45,865 nt of DNA from contig JAKLFM010000014.1 in assembly GCA_022711175.1 (NCBI GenBank), positions 16,106-61,970 on the forward strand, given 5' to 3'. Under the pieces are notes generated by a model. The model saw only the letters and a list, made by a program, of their open reading frames with translations, searched no databases and was not told the origin of the DNA. The stretch comes from Bacteroidota bacterium. GTDB lineage: Bacteria; Bacteroidota; Bacteroidia; Bacteroidales; UBA4417. The position numbers and the translations under genes were made by a program. Positions 8,605 through 17,543 of this stretch are shown here, piece by piece (position 1 is the first letter of the stretch; every line of letters begins with the position of its first letter).

Positions 8605-11418
8605 TCAATGTGCCTCAAGCCAGTTGGCGCCGGTATTCATCTCCACTTCAATGGGCACTTTCATGGGTATGGCATTTTGCATGCAATCCTTTACAATCAT
8701 CTTTACCGTTTCGGTTTCGCTGAGGTGGGTGTCGAAAACAAGTTCGTCGTGAACCTGAAGTATCATCCTGCTCTTCAGCTTCTTGCTCCTGAATTCATCA
8801 TGAATACGTATCATCGCGATTTTGATCATATCAGCCGCCGATCCCTGGATTGGAGCATTTATGGCATTTCGTTCGGCAAAGCCGCGCATCACGCCATTGG
8901 CTGAATTGATGTCGCGGATATAGCGCCTGCGGCCCATAATGGTTTCAACATATTCGTGTTCCCTGGCAAAGCGGATGGTGTCGTCCATATACCTTTTAAT
9001 ACCGGGAAACTTGATAAAATACTGGTCGATGATCTCCCCGGCTTCCTTGCGCGAAATGCCAATGTTTTCGCTCAGTCCGAATGCCGAAATACCGTATATA
9101 ATCCCGAAATTCACACTTTTGGCATTGCGGCGCTGGTCACGGGTAACTTCTTCAGGAGTTATACCGTAAATAGTCGCTGCCGTGGCAGTGTGAATGTCCA
9201 TACCATCCCTGAATGCCGCCATCATACCCTCGTCGTTGCTGATGGATGCAATGATACGAAGTTCAATTTGTGAATAGTCGGCCGATAGCAGCGTGAATTC
9301 TGCGCCACGCGGCACAAAGGCTTTGCGTATTTCGCGCCCGCGCTCGGTGCGTATCGGGATGTTCTGAAGGTTGGGATTGTTTGAACTGAGCCTTCCGGTT
9401 GCTGCCACAGCCTGGTTGTAACTTGTATGAACACGGCCTGTCACCGGGTTTACAAGCGTTGGCAAAACATCCACATACGTCGATTTCAGCTTGGTGAGCG
9501 AACGGTAGTCGAGAACGGTTTGAACGATAGGATGCTTGTGCGCCAGTTTCACGAGCACGTCCTCGGCTGTTGAATATTGTTTTGTGGCGGTTTTCCGCAC
9601 GTTATCAGTGATTTTCAGCCGTTCATAAAGGATTTCACCCAATTGTTTGGGCGACTGTATGTTGAATGATGAACCAGCCATCTGCCAGATCTGTTGCTGC
9701 AGGTCGAGGATTTCTTTGCCGAGGTCAACGGAATAATCCGAAAGTGCTTTAGTGTCGATTTTCACCCCTTCGAGTTCCATAGCTGCGAGCACCGGTACCA
9801 GCGGCATCTCAATTTCGTCGAATAGCTTTCGGGTTCCGGTTTGTGATAACCGTGGTTCGAAGATGCCACGCAGTTGCAGGGTTACGTCCGCGTCTTCGGC
9901 GGCATATTCCTTGATTTGCTCCAGCGGCACCATGCGCATGGTAAGCTGGTCTTTGCCTTTTTTCCCAATCAGCGTTTCAATACTTACCGGCCTGTAGTGC
10001 AGGTAGTTTTGCGACAGCACATCCATGTTGTGCCGCATGTCGGGCTCCAGCAGATAATGAGCGATCATGGTATCAAAAAGCTTGCCTCTCACACGAATGC
10101 CATAGCTTGAAAGCATTTCGATGTCAAATTTCATGTTCTGGCCGGTCTTTTCTGTTTTCTCATTATCAAAAACAGGGCGGAATTTTTCCAGCAAAGCCAA
10201 TGCTTCTTTACGATCAGCCGGAACAGGAACATACCATGCTTTCGATGGTTCAACGGCAAACGACAACCCGACCAGTTCGTCGGTGGCTGTTTCGAGCCCT
10301 GTGGTTTCGGTATCGAAACAGAAACGTTCCGAAGCTGACAATATCGTTATCAGCGCATTGATTTTTTCCTCACTATCGGCCAGGATGTATTCATGTGGAG
10401 TGTTTTCGATGGTGTGGAGGCTGCTTTCGGTTAAGCCGCTGTCTTCGTCAGTAAGGCCCGAAAACAGGTCGGGGGCAGCCGGGGCACTTTTTGCCTGCGG
10501 TTGTGTTTGCTGAGTAACCTGCGATTGTTCTCCCTCCTGCAGCGAAAGGTCGGTGAAGACGCGTTTGGCGAAAGTGCGGAACTCCAGTTCTTCGAAAAGT
10601 TCGCGCAAGGCTGCCGGGTTTGGCGGGTCGAGTTGAAGATTCTCTTCGTTGAATTCAATCGGGACGTCGAGAATGATCGTGGCAAGTTGTTTCGACTGAA
10701 TTCCCAGGTCCATGCCATTGATTATCTTCGTTCGCATACTTTCCGGTTCTACGCTATTGATGTTGGCAAGAATGTTTTCGAGCGAACCATATTTTTCGAT
10801 CAACTTCTGGGCACCTTTCTCACCAATGCCGGGGATGCCGGGAATATTGTCCGATGCATCGCCCCAGATACCAAGCATATCAATTACCTGCAGCGGATTA
10901 TTGATCCCGAATTTTTCGCAAACTTCGGCCGGACCCACGATTGAAGGCTTTTCGCCAAACTTGCCCGGTTTGTAAATCAGCACATTGTCGCTGACAAGCT
11001 GCCCGAAATCTTTATCGGGAGTCATCATATAAACGGTAAAACCGGCTTTTTCGGCTTCCTTGGCCAACGTACCGATCACATCATCTGCCTCATAACCGTC
11101 AACAAACAAAGTGGGAATGTTGAAAGCTTCGATGAGCCTTTTGATATAGGGGATGGAAGCGGCAAGGTCTTCGGGCATGCGCTGGCGGTTGGCTTTATAC
11201 TCAATGTAGCCTTCGTGTCGGGCTGTGGGTGCAATGGTATCGAATGCCACACCGATGTGAGTAGGCTTTTCTTCCTTCAGCAATTTGTACAAAACATTGG
11301 CGAAGCCCTGTACCGCTGAGGTGTTCATTCCTTTTGAGTTGATGAGCGGGCGCTCTTTATAGGCATAAAACGCCTGGTAAATAAGCGCCATGCCGTCGAG
11401 GAGAAAAAGCTTTTTCAA
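8605..11418 (-). CDS. polA: DNA polymerase I
   Basis: This 937-residue polymerase has all three domains. The 5'-nuclease (about 1-290) has DGYEADDVIGTLA and GDASDNIPGIPGIGEKGA. The 3'-5' exonuclease (about 340-530) keeps the FDTETTGL acidic pair, GQNMKFDIEML and AAEDADVT, so proofreading is probably intact. The polymerase domain has motif A LSADYSQIELRI, motif B RRNAKSVNFGIIYG and motif C LQVHDELVFD. It acts in Okazaki fragment processing and excision repair. The start codon is TTG (MKKLFLLDGMAL). The next Met would remove the first strand of the nuclease core. The gene is monocistronic, and a short repeat (8582-8593) lies just past its stop. Confidence 0.97.
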   Translation of the reverse strand: MKKLFLLDGMALIYQAFYAYKERPLINSKGMNTSAVQGFANVLYKLLKEEKPTHIGVAFDTIAPTARHEGYIEYKANRQRMPEDLAASIPYIKRLIEAFNIPTLFVDGYEADDVIGTLAKEAEKAGFTVYMMTPDKDFGQLVSDNVLIYKPGKFGEKPSIVGPAEVCEKFGINNPLQVIDMLGIWGDASDNIPGIPGIGEKGAQKLIEKYGSLENILANINSVEPESMRTKIINGMDLGIQSKQLATIILDVPIEFNEENLQLDPPNPAALRELFEELEFRTFAKRVFTDLSLQEGEQSQVTQQTQPQAKSAPAAPDLFSGLTDEDSGLTESSLHTIENTPHEYILADSEEKINALITILSASERFCFDTETTGLETATDELVGLSFAVEPSKAWYVPVPADRKEALALLEKFRPVFDNEKTEKTGQNMKFDIEMLSSYGIRVRGKLFDTMIAHYLLEPDMRHNMDVLSQNYLHYRPVSIETLIGKKGKDQLTMRMVPLEQIKEYAAEDADVTLQLRGIFEPRLSQTGTRKLFDEIEMPLVPVLAAMELEGVKIDTKALSDYSVDLGKEILDLQQQIWQMAGSSFNIQSPKQLGEILYERLKITDNVRKTATKQYSTAEDVLVKLAHKHPIVQTVLDYRSLTKLKSTYVDVLPTLVNPVTGRVHTSYNQAVAATGRLSSNNPNLQNIPIRTERGREIRKAFVPRGAEFTLLSADYSQIELRIIASISNDEGMMAAFRDGMDIHTATAATIYGITPEEVTRDQRRNAKSVNFGIIYGISAFGLSENIGISRKEAGEIIDQYFIKFPGIKRYMDDTIRFAREHEYVETIMGRRRYIRDINSANGVMRGFAERNAINAPIQGSAADMIKIAMIRIHDEFRSKKLKSRMILQVHDELVFDTHLSETETVKMIVKDCMQNAIPMKVPIEVEMNTGANWLEAH

Positions 11419-11596
11419 ATTTTCTGACTTTAATAACGGTTATAAAAGTAAAGATTTTAACGGGCACTCCGCTTACCGGATTTTAATCAGCAAATACCTT
11501 CCTGAAACCGGTACAGTCGGGAAACCGCATATCCATGATAATAAAGTTGCAACCGGCCTGCTTGTTCATTACCTTTACAATAAATAACTGATAAGG

Positions 11597-12184
11597 ATGA
11601 AAAAACAGATACTTTTTCTTCTGATGCTATTGCCGTCTGTTGTTGTCGCGCAATGGCTGCCTTTCGGACCGTGGTCGGTGTGTGCAACAAATACAGCCAC
11701 CATGCTGCCGCCGGCATCAATTACGGCTGTTCTTTTTCAGCCAGTTCACCCGGGATTATCAGTTTCTTATGAATTTGGCTGGCGTGACAAGGAATTCAGC
11801 AAATGGTTCCAGGATGCCGGAATTGGATACACCTATCACCGTTTTGCTTACCAGTCGGTGGTGATTAATACAAAGGCGGGCTACCGCCGTTATCTTGGGA
11901 ATTTATCGCTCGAAGCCGCTTTACAGGCGGGTTATATGCATATGTTCCTGCTTACCGACCGGGCTGTATGGGACGATGACCACTGGACATCAAAGGCGGG
12001 TTTCGGCAAGCCGCAATTTATAACCGGCGCAGGAGTGGGCATAGGGTACGACATTGGAACCGAAGATGCCATGAGGCGCATCATCCTCAACTATGATTTC
12101 AGGCTGCAAATGCCATTCGTGAAAAACTATACGCCTTTACTGCCAAGCGGATTGCTATCACTGGGATTACAGTTCACCTTGTAA
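11597..12184 (+). CDS. Putative outer-membrane beta-barrel/envelope protein
   Basis: This 195-residue protein of unknown function has a clear signal peptide (MKKQILFLLMLLPSVVVAQ, cleavage after the AQ). The mature part alternates aromatic and polar residues in strand-like segments (LSVSYEFGWRD, AGIGYTYHRFAY, INTKAGYRRYL, EAALQAGYMHMF, GVGIGYDIG, LNYDFRLQMPF) and ends SLGLQFTL, a terminal-phenylalanine pattern typical of small 8-stranded barrels. An AAGGA sequence directly precedes the ATG. It lies 16 nt upstream of the serine hydrolase gene and is probably co-transcribed with it. A weak TACCTTTA box is at 11570-11577. No specific family was recognised. Confidence 0.75.
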   Translation: MKKQILFLLMLLPSVVVAQWLPFGPWSVCATNTATMLPPASITAVLFQPVHPGLSVSYEFGWRDKEFSKWFQDAGIGYTYHRFAYQSVVINTKAGYRRYLGNLSLEAALQAGYMHMFLLTDRAVWDDDHWTSKAGFGKPQFITGAGVGIGYDIGTEDAMRRIILNYDFRLQMPFVKNYTPLLPSGLLSLGLQFTL

Positions 12185-12200
12185 ACAAATCATTTGTGTC

Positions 12201-13409
12201 ATGAAATCATTCAACGATTATACCTCCGCATTTTTGGGTCTCATGCTTTTACTCACTGCTGCATGCCGTAAAGCAGAGATTTTACCATCTACAACGCTAA
12301 ACTGCCCGCTTGAAGAGGAATCAGTATATAAGGCCAACCCGAAAAGTGCTCAATTTCAAAATATCCTTGACGAGTATGTTCACCAAGGCTTGCCCGGCAT
12401 CATATTGCTGGTAAAAAATGAAGACGGCTTTTTTATAGGTTCAGCGGGTATGGCCGATATTGATAAAGGCATCAAAATGCAGCCCTGCCATATCTCAAAA
12501 ATATGCAGCATTACAAAATTAATGCTCGGCTTAACAATTATGCGGCTTCAGGAGCAGGGGTTGCTTTCAATCAATGATCCCATCAGCGATTATTTGCCTG
12601 AAAACACGCTGAAACACATCGAAAATTGCGATCAGCCCCTAACCATCCGCAACCTCATGAATCATACTACAGGTATTTATGATGTGATCAAGGACCAGGG
12701 TTTTTACCTTCAAATACTCAACAATCCTGCAAAACACTGGACTGCCGACAACCTGCTGAAATACGTTTACGATAAACCAGCCATGTTCGATTTCGCTCCA
12801 GATGATACAGCCGCATACTCGAATACAAACTACCTGCTGCTGTCGATGATCGTTGAACAGGTTACCGGCAAGCCGCACTCACAGGTAATGCATGAGGAAG
12901 TGTTTGATAAACTCGGAATGAATGACACCTACTATTTTTACCACGATGCATTACCCGAAAACCAGGTAGCACAGGGCTATTACGATTTGTACAACAATCA
13001 CACGCTGGTAAATCTGTCGAACTGGAACACGGGCAGCGGCAATGGTTACGGCGGCGTTTATTCCACTGTGTGGGACATGTACCTTTTTGCCGATGCTTTG
13101 TTTGTAAAGAAAACGCTGCTCGAACAATCGTCGCTGGAGCAGATGCTTGTTTTCCATAAAACGGTTGAATCGCGCAAGAATCTGGGAGTGGCCTGTTTCC
13201 GCGATTTCATTGATGTTGGAGGAGCCTCCGATTATGCCTGGGGGCACCGCGGCCGCGACCTGAGTTACAGTGCTGACCTATTCTACTTCCCGCACCACAA
13301 GGCTATCATGTCGATGATTGTGAACTACGGAACCGATGGTGACAGTTACCTGCGGCCTGTATTCAAGGAGATGCGCGATGAAATAGCGAAGGTTATCATC
13401 GCAGATTAA
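12201..13409 (+). CDS. Serine hydrolase, beta-lactamase/class C-like lipoprotein
   Basis: This 402-residue protein belongs to the beta-lactamase-related (PF00144-type) hydrolases, a group including D-aminopeptidases, esterases and PBP-like enzymes. The hydrophobic N-terminus ends at a lipobox (LLTAAC, Cys22), implying an outer-membrane or periplasmic lipoprotein. The catalytic SxxK is Ser103-Ile-Thr-Lys106, and the second motif YxN is the YSN in AAYSNTNYLLL. The third motif seems to be HRG (in WGHRGRDLSYS) in place of KTG. It is translated 16 nt after the small barrel gene and converges with mgsA. The family tells little about substrate. Beta-lactam resistance should not be assumed. Confidence 0.88.
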   Translation: MKSFNDYTSAFLGLMLLLTAACRKAEILPSTTLNCPLEEESVYKANPKSAQFQNILDEYVHQGLPGIILLVKNEDGFFIGSAGMADIDKGIKMQPCHISKICSITKLMLGLTIMRLQEQGLLSINDPISDYLPENTLKHIENCDQPLTIRNLMNHTTGIYDVIKDQGFYLQILNNPAKHWTADNLLKYVYDKPAMFDFAPDDTAAYSNTNYLLLSMIVEQVTGKPHSQVMHEEVFDKLGMNDTYYFYHDALPENQVAQGYYDLYNNHTLVNLSNWNTGSGNGYGGVYSTVWDMYLFADALFVKKTLLEQSSLEQMLVFHKTVESRKNLGVACFRDFIDVGGASDYAWGHRGRDLSYSADLFYFPHHKAIMSMIVNYGTDGDSYLRPVFKEMRDEIAKVIIAD

Positions 13410-13420
13410 AAAGCGAAACG

Positions 13421-13897
13421 TTATTTTTTCAGGTCTATTTTTCGGTTGAAGTAAGCCGAATAGTCAGGCATCGAACGTTCGTAAGGCTCAGCCATGAGGT
13501 GCGACGAAATGAGGAAATCGGCCGTTGAGCGGTTGCATGCAGAAGGGATGTTGTAAAGCACCGAAATGCGGAGCAATGCTTTGATATCCACTTCGTGGGG
13601 TTGAGGTTCCATAGGGTCCCAGAAAAAGATCAGCACATCAATGTTGCCTTCGGCAATCATGGCGCCAAGTTGCTGGTCACCGCCAAAAGGCCCCGATTTT
13701 AACCGTCGGAGCTTAATGTTGATGGGCTCACCTTCGTCCATCTTGGAGGCAATCGCTTCGGCCACAAGTCTTCCTGTTGTTCCGGTGCAAATAAGCTCAT
13801 GATCTTTAAGCAGTTGCCAGTTCCATTCAACCCATTCAACAAGATCTTTTTTACAATTATCGTGTGCCACAAGGGCTATTTTTTTAATGTCGGTCAT
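13421..13897 (-). CDS. mgsA: Methylglyoxal synthase
   Basis: MgsA converts dihydroxyacetone phosphate to methylglyoxal and phosphate, an overflow branch that relieves sugar-phosphate stress. The 158-residue protein keeps the diagnostic motifs ALVAHDNCK, CTGTTGRL (phosphate binding), GPFGGDQQLGAMI with the catalytic Asp, FFWDPMEPQPHEVDIKALLR, and CNRSTADFL. Length is typical. An exact TAnnTTTG box lies about 80 nt upstream, overlapping the end of the zinc-ribbon gene region, so mgsA likely has its own promoter despite having the same orientation as its upstream neighbours. Confidence 0.95.
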   Translation of the reverse strand: MTDIKKIALVAHDNCKKDLVEWVEWNWQLLKDHELICTGTTGRLVAEAIASKMDEGEPINIKLRRLKSGPFGGDQQLGAMIAEGNIDVLIFFWDPMEPQPHEVDIKALLRISVLYNIPSACNRSTADFLISSHLMAEPYERSMPDYSAYFNRKIDLKK

Positions 13898-13977
13898 TTC
13901 TTAATATTTAGAAAAAGAAGCAGTTAATTATTCCAATGCTGGTCTCTGAACTATTCAGCCAGGAATTATAAGCGGTG

Positions 13978-13985
13978 CAAAGGTA
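13978..13985 (-). promoter_or_regulatory. -7 promoter box of mgsA
   Basis: The minus strand reads TACCTTTG followed by CACC, an exact TAnnTTTG match. It sits 4 nt past the stop of the zinc-ribbon gene and about 80 nt before mgsA. Confidence 0.6.
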
Positions 13986-13988
13986 CTT

Positions 13989-14348
13989 TTACTTTTTCTG
14001 TTCCCTGATCACGATCATGTAAAAGTCGTTTTCGAGTGGCAGGTAGCCGTATTCATACACAAAGCGGTAAGCGCTTCCTTTCTGGGTGGTGTAAAGATTT
14101 GTGAAGTAGTTGAAATTGAAACCCTTGTTCACAAGTTTATCTTTATGAACGGTAACTTTATCAACAGGATTCAGTTCGCTGAGTATCCGGCGATTTTTAC
14201 GCAAGATGGTGTTCACATTCCTTACATAAGTGGTAACATCGGCATTTTGCCGGTTGTTGTAATTGTTGCGGCACTGGTCGGAGCAAAACTTTTTGTCGAG
14301 GCGGCCATATATTGGCTCACCGCAATCGAGGCATCGGCGCTGTTCCAT
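13989..14348 (-). CDS. Small zinc-ribbon protein of unknown function
   Basis: This 119-residue protein starts with a treble-clef or zinc-ribbon module: CLDCGEPI, then KKFCSDQCRNNYNN, giving a CxxC-x(n)-CxxxC ligand set. A basic, mostly helical middle (VRNVNTILRKNRRILSEL) and a C-terminal strand-rich part (FNFNYFTNLYTTQKGSAYRFVYEYGY) follow. Proteins of this shape are common in Bacteroidota and are annotated only as Zn-ribbon or DUF2116-like. It starts 19 nt after the fucosidase gene, so the two may be co-transcribed. A nucleic-acid-binding role is plausible from the fold and charge but is not shown by the sequence. Confidence 0.75.
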   Translation of the reverse strand: MEQRRCLDCGEPIYGRLDKKFCSDQCRNNYNNRQNADVTTYVRNVNTILRKNRRILSELNPVDKVTVHKDKLVNKGFNFNYFTNLYTTQKGSAYRFVYEYGYLPLENDFYMIVIREQKK

Positions 14349-14367
14349 ATACTCAAAAATTAATGAC

Positions 14368-15672
14368 TCACTTTACAAACTGTTCCAGAACCGGCGTTTC
14401 AAGGCTCAGGCAAATCACTGTAACCTGTTCGTCGAGCAGGTCTTCGGGGACATCAATATACAGCAATCCCGGGTTTGAGCTCCACCAGGGTTTCATCATC
14501 ACATTGAAATTGAGCGGATTGCCTTTTCCTACCACCCATGCCGATACCACCTTGTTAGGCATTCCTTTTACCACAACCTGCCCTATGGGCTTGCTGTCAA
14601 TAAATAGGTAAAGCTTTTTACGGTCTTTCGACAGCGTTGAAGGGCCCGCGAACCATTCGCGCGGCACACCAGCAACTGTGCCATAGATGGCTTCGCTGTG
14701 CTTCGATGTCCAACGACCAAGTTTTTTCAGGATGGCGACCTGTTCATCGGGAATTGTACCATCTTCTTTCGGGCCGATATCAAGCAAAAGATTGCCTCCC
14801 AGGCCAATGCAATCGGCAAAGATGCGGATTACCTGGTTGGGCGTTTTGTAATTGTTATCGGTAGGCTGGTATCCCCACGAATCGTTCATAGTCATGCACA
14901 GTTCCCACCAGGGCGATGCGGGCCTGTAAACCGGAACGCCATTTTCGGGCGTATCGTAATCGCCATAGCCCTGAAGGCGTGAATTGATAATGGTATTCGG
15001 GTTGTTGTTCAGTAGTTTTTCCCTTATCTGCTTTGCTTTCCACTGCTCGGCGCCAAATTCCCAATCGCCGTCGAACCACCAGAGGTCGGGATTGAAGCGG
15101 GTGGCAATTTCATCGAGCTGGCCGTTTAAGAACATAAGGTATTTGTTCCAGCGGAGGCTGTCGTTATCGTACCGCTTTTTATCGCGCAGAAAGTTTGGAT
15201 AATCGGGATGTGACCAGTCGAGGAGTGAAAAATAGAGTCCGGCTTTCAGGCCTTTATCGCGTATGGCTTTGTAAAATGGTGTGAGCAGATCGCGTTTGGC
15301 GGGTGTTTTCTTCACCACGTTCAGGTCGTTCATTTTGGTGTCGTAAAGGGCAACGCCGTCGTGGTGCTTGCTGGTAATCACCGTGTATTTCGCCCCGCTT
15401 CCGGCAATAAGATCAGCCCAGGCAACAGGGTCGTATTTTTTAGCCGTGAAGCCGTTGAGTTGCTTCATATAATTCTCGTAGCTGATCTGCCCGTTGTGAA
15501 ACGACCAAGATTCGCCGATTCCGTTCACGGCGTAAATGCCGTAGTGGATAAAAATACCGAGTTTGGCATCGGAAAACCATTGCATGCGGGCGGCTTTCTG
15601 TTCTGCGGTTTCCTGGGCAGCAGCGGATAAGGTTGTAAGAACGAGGCCAAGGCAAAAAAATGCTTTTTTCAT
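14368..15672 (-). CDS. Alpha-L-fucosidase, GH29
   Basis: This secreted retaining fucosidase, 434 residues, hydrolyses terminal alpha-L-fucose from glycans. The signal peptide is MKKAFFCLGLVLTTLSAAAQ. GH29 landmarks are clear: WFSDAKLGIFIHYGIYAV near the N-terminus, the active-site SKHHDG (101-106), and WWFDGDWE with the predicted nucleophile Asp191. The C-terminal beta domain is short, so the protein is at the small end of the family. It is encoded 20 nt after a GT9 glycosyltransferase. The neighbours suggest a role in glycan turnover, but no SusC/SusD pair is present to define a polysaccharide utilisation locus. Confidence 0.93.
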   Translation of the reverse strand: MKKAFFCLGLVLTTLSAAAQETAEQKAARMQWFSDAKLGIFIHYGIYAVNGIGESWSFHNGQISYENYMKQLNGFTAKKYDPVAWADLIAGSGAKYTVITSKHHDGVALYDTKMNDLNVVKKTPAKRDLLTPFYKAIRDKGLKAGLYFSLLDWSHPDYPNFLRDKKRYDNDSLRWNKYLMFLNGQLDEIATRFNPDLWWFDGDWEFGAEQWKAKQIREKLLNNNPNTIINSRLQGYGDYDTPENGVPVYRPASPWWELCMTMNDSWGYQPTDNNYKTPNQVIRIFADCIGLGGNLLLDIGPKEDGTIPDEQVAILKKLGRWTSKHSEAIYGTVAGVPREWFAGPSTLSKDRKKLYLFIDSKPIGQVVVKGMPNKVVSAWVVGKGNPLNFNVMMKPWWSSNPGLLYIDVPEDLLDEQVTVICLSLETPVLEQFVK

Positions 15673-15692
15673 ATGTGATGTATTTCAGTTGT

Positions 15693-16751
15693 TTACGGGT
15701 TACCATTATGTTGATTTTGTTTATCAGTACCTGTAATCATTGCCTGAAGCCTGGCATAAACCTCTCCGGGCTTTATTTCCTGCATACAATGGCAGGAACC
15801 GGCTTTGCGACAGTCGTTACAGGCCTTATCAGTTACGAGGTATGACGCTTTCAGCCCTACAGGCGCCCACCTTCCCGGATGCATGGGTTGAATGGGCGGA
15901 TAAATTCCCAATGCTGTTTTGCCCATAGCGGCCGCAAGGTGCAAAGGGCCAGTACTGGCTGCAAGCAGGCCATCGGCCTTGCCGATAAAAGCAATAAGTT
16001 GTGAAAGACTGAGCCTGCCGGTAAGGTTTACAATGTTTTCAGCCTTTTCAAAAAAACTTTCTGATGCGAGCAAACTGCCCTCGGCTTCGGTACCGGTGAC
16101 AAAAACCTTAAATTTATCGGCAGGAAGCATATTGGCGAGTGCGGCAAAATTATCACTTCCCCATTCCCTGGCGCTGCCTTTCGATTTAGGATGCAGAATA
16201 AGGTTGAAACGATTTTTATCGGGCAGCATGTCAAATTCGCGTGATAACGCTTCGGTTTGAGTGAGACCGTAAAGGGCGAGGATTTGATCCAACTCAAGTT
16301 GTGAAGGCACTCCCAGGGGCGAAAGCAGCCTGAGGTTGAGTTGTGATTCGTGCAATGGCGACCGCCGGCGCGAGAGCGGCACAAGTCGGTTGCAATGCAG
16401 CCAGTTATAAAACCGGCCGGTAGCACCAATTCTATACCGTATTCCTGCTTTTTTTGCCAGCAAGGCTATTTCGGGGCGCGGGTAAACATGCAGGATAACA
16501 TCAGCCCCAAACGACCTGAAACTGTTCAGTTGCTCCTTGTATGACATTGAGCGGATATGGCTCCAGTCGGCAAAATCATCTATATGGGCACATGCTGCGA
16601 TCACGGGTTTTGTGTAGTCATTGCCAAGGAAAATAATCCGGCATGCAGGAAAACGCTTCTTAAGATAACCGGCTACAGGCAACGTTAATACTACATCACC
16701 GATGCTGTCGGTGCGGCTGATGACAAATGTATGTGCTTTCAGGCCGGTCAA
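15693..16751 (-). CDS. Glycosyltransferase family 9 (LPS heptosyltransferase-like)
   Basis: This 352-residue GT-B enzyme of the heptosyltransferase type probably adds a heptose or similar sugar to the lipopolysaccharide core at the cytoplasmic face of the inner membrane. The N-terminal domain has FVISRTDSIGDVVLTLPV. The C-terminal nucleotide-sugar domain has ILHPKSKGSAREWG and the donor-binding ADGLLAASTGPLHLAAAMGK. A Cys-rich segment near the end (CNDCRKAGSCHC) resembles the extra cysteines seen in several GT9 proteins. The start is TTG at 16751, 8 nt after the GT2 stop, so the two are coupled. Which sugar is transferred cannot be told. Confidence 0.9.
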   Translation of the reverse strand: MTGLKAHTFVISRTDSIGDVVLTLPVAGYLKKRFPACRIIFLGNDYTKPVIAACAHIDDFADWSHIRSMSYKEQLNSFRSFGADVILHVYPRPEIALLAKKAGIRYRIGATGRFYNWLHCNRLVPLSRRRSPLHESQLNLRLLSPLGVPSQLELDQILALYGLTQTEALSREFDMLPDKNRFNLILHPKSKGSAREWGSDNFAALANMLPADKFKVFVTGTEAEGSLLASESFFEKAENIVNLTGRLSLSQLIAFIGKADGLLAASTGPLHLAAAMGKTALGIYPPIQPMHPGRWAPVGLKASYLVTDKACNDCRKAGSCHCMQEIKPGEVYARLQAMITGTDKQNQHNGNP

Positions 16752-16759
16752 TTTGGTGG

Positions 16760-17527
16760 TTATTTGTGCTGCTTTTGTAATCGGTAGATTTTCAAGTATT
16801 TGATGTATGTGGCATAGGCTGAGAGCCGTGATATGGTAAACCCTTCCTTTCCGTCGAGCACGCCAAGTTTAACAATGTAGTCCCTGATAAATTTCCACAT
16901 GCCTTTCATTACGGCCTCAGCCGGCAAGGCGGACTTTCCTTTTTCAACCAGTTCTTTGGCCGAAAGATCGGTGAATTTTTCGATTTGATCAAGGTGTTGT
17001 TGCCTTGAGTAATAGGAATAATGGAGCAGGTCGCCGCTGATGTGCATGGTGGTTGAACCGGGCTTCATTTTGACACTTTCGTGAATCATGTTGCCATCCC
17101 AGCCACCCATTTTCCTGTTCCAAAGCCGGAGTTTAACATCAGGATACCAGCCGCAATGGTAAATCCATTTACCGCAGTAATTTGTAAGCCGGTTAAAGGT
17201 ATAGCCGTCGGCCTGCCAGTTGTTTTTCACCTCAAGTATTGACCGGCGCAGGTTATCGGACAACGCTTCATCGGCATCCAGCGAGAGAATATGGTCGAAA
17301 CCGGCTAATTGGACCGCGCACTGTTTTTGGTCGGAATAATCAGTGAAGGCACGCTGATGAAATTTCACGCCAAACGACCGGCAAATTTCTTCGGTTCGGT
17401 CGGCCGAAAAGGAATCGAGTACCACAATTTCGTCGGCAACACCCTGCAGCGAGCGGAGGCAGCGTTCAATGTTCCTCTCCTCGTTAAAGGTGATGATGAC
17501 GGCGGATATGGGGGTGGAGTGGTTCAT
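16760..17527 (-). CDS. Glycosyltransferase family 2 (WaaE/KdtX-like)
   Basis: This 255-residue GT-A transferase opens with AVIITFNEERNIERCLRSL, followed by DEIVVLDSFSADRTEEICRSFG and the metal-binding SLDADEAL (a DxD equivalent). The region NRLTNYCGKWIYHCGWYPDVKLRLWNR is characteristic of the LPS core beta-1,4-glucosyltransferase branch (WaaE/KdtX/LgtF-like). It lacks transmembrane segments, so it is probably a peripheral cytoplasmic enzyme. It is followed by GT9 after 8 nt and preceded by the Fic gene with a 16-nt gap. A core-oligosaccharide role is the most likely reading. The acceptor is unknown. Confidence 0.88.
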   Translation of the reverse strand: MNHSTPISAVIITFNEERNIERCLRSLQGVADEIVVLDSFSADRTEEICRSFGVKFHQRAFTDYSDQKQCAVQLAGFDHILSLDADEALSDNLRRSILEVKNNWQADGYTFNRLTNYCGKWIYHCGWYPDVKLRLWNRKMGGWDGNMIHESVKMKPGSTTMHISGDLLHYSYYSRQQHLDQIEKFTDLSAKELVEKGKSALPAEAVMKGMWKFIRDYIVKLGVLDGKEGFTISRLSAYATYIKYLKIYRLQKQHK

Positions 17528-17543
17528 AGGTTATTGCCAGTGG

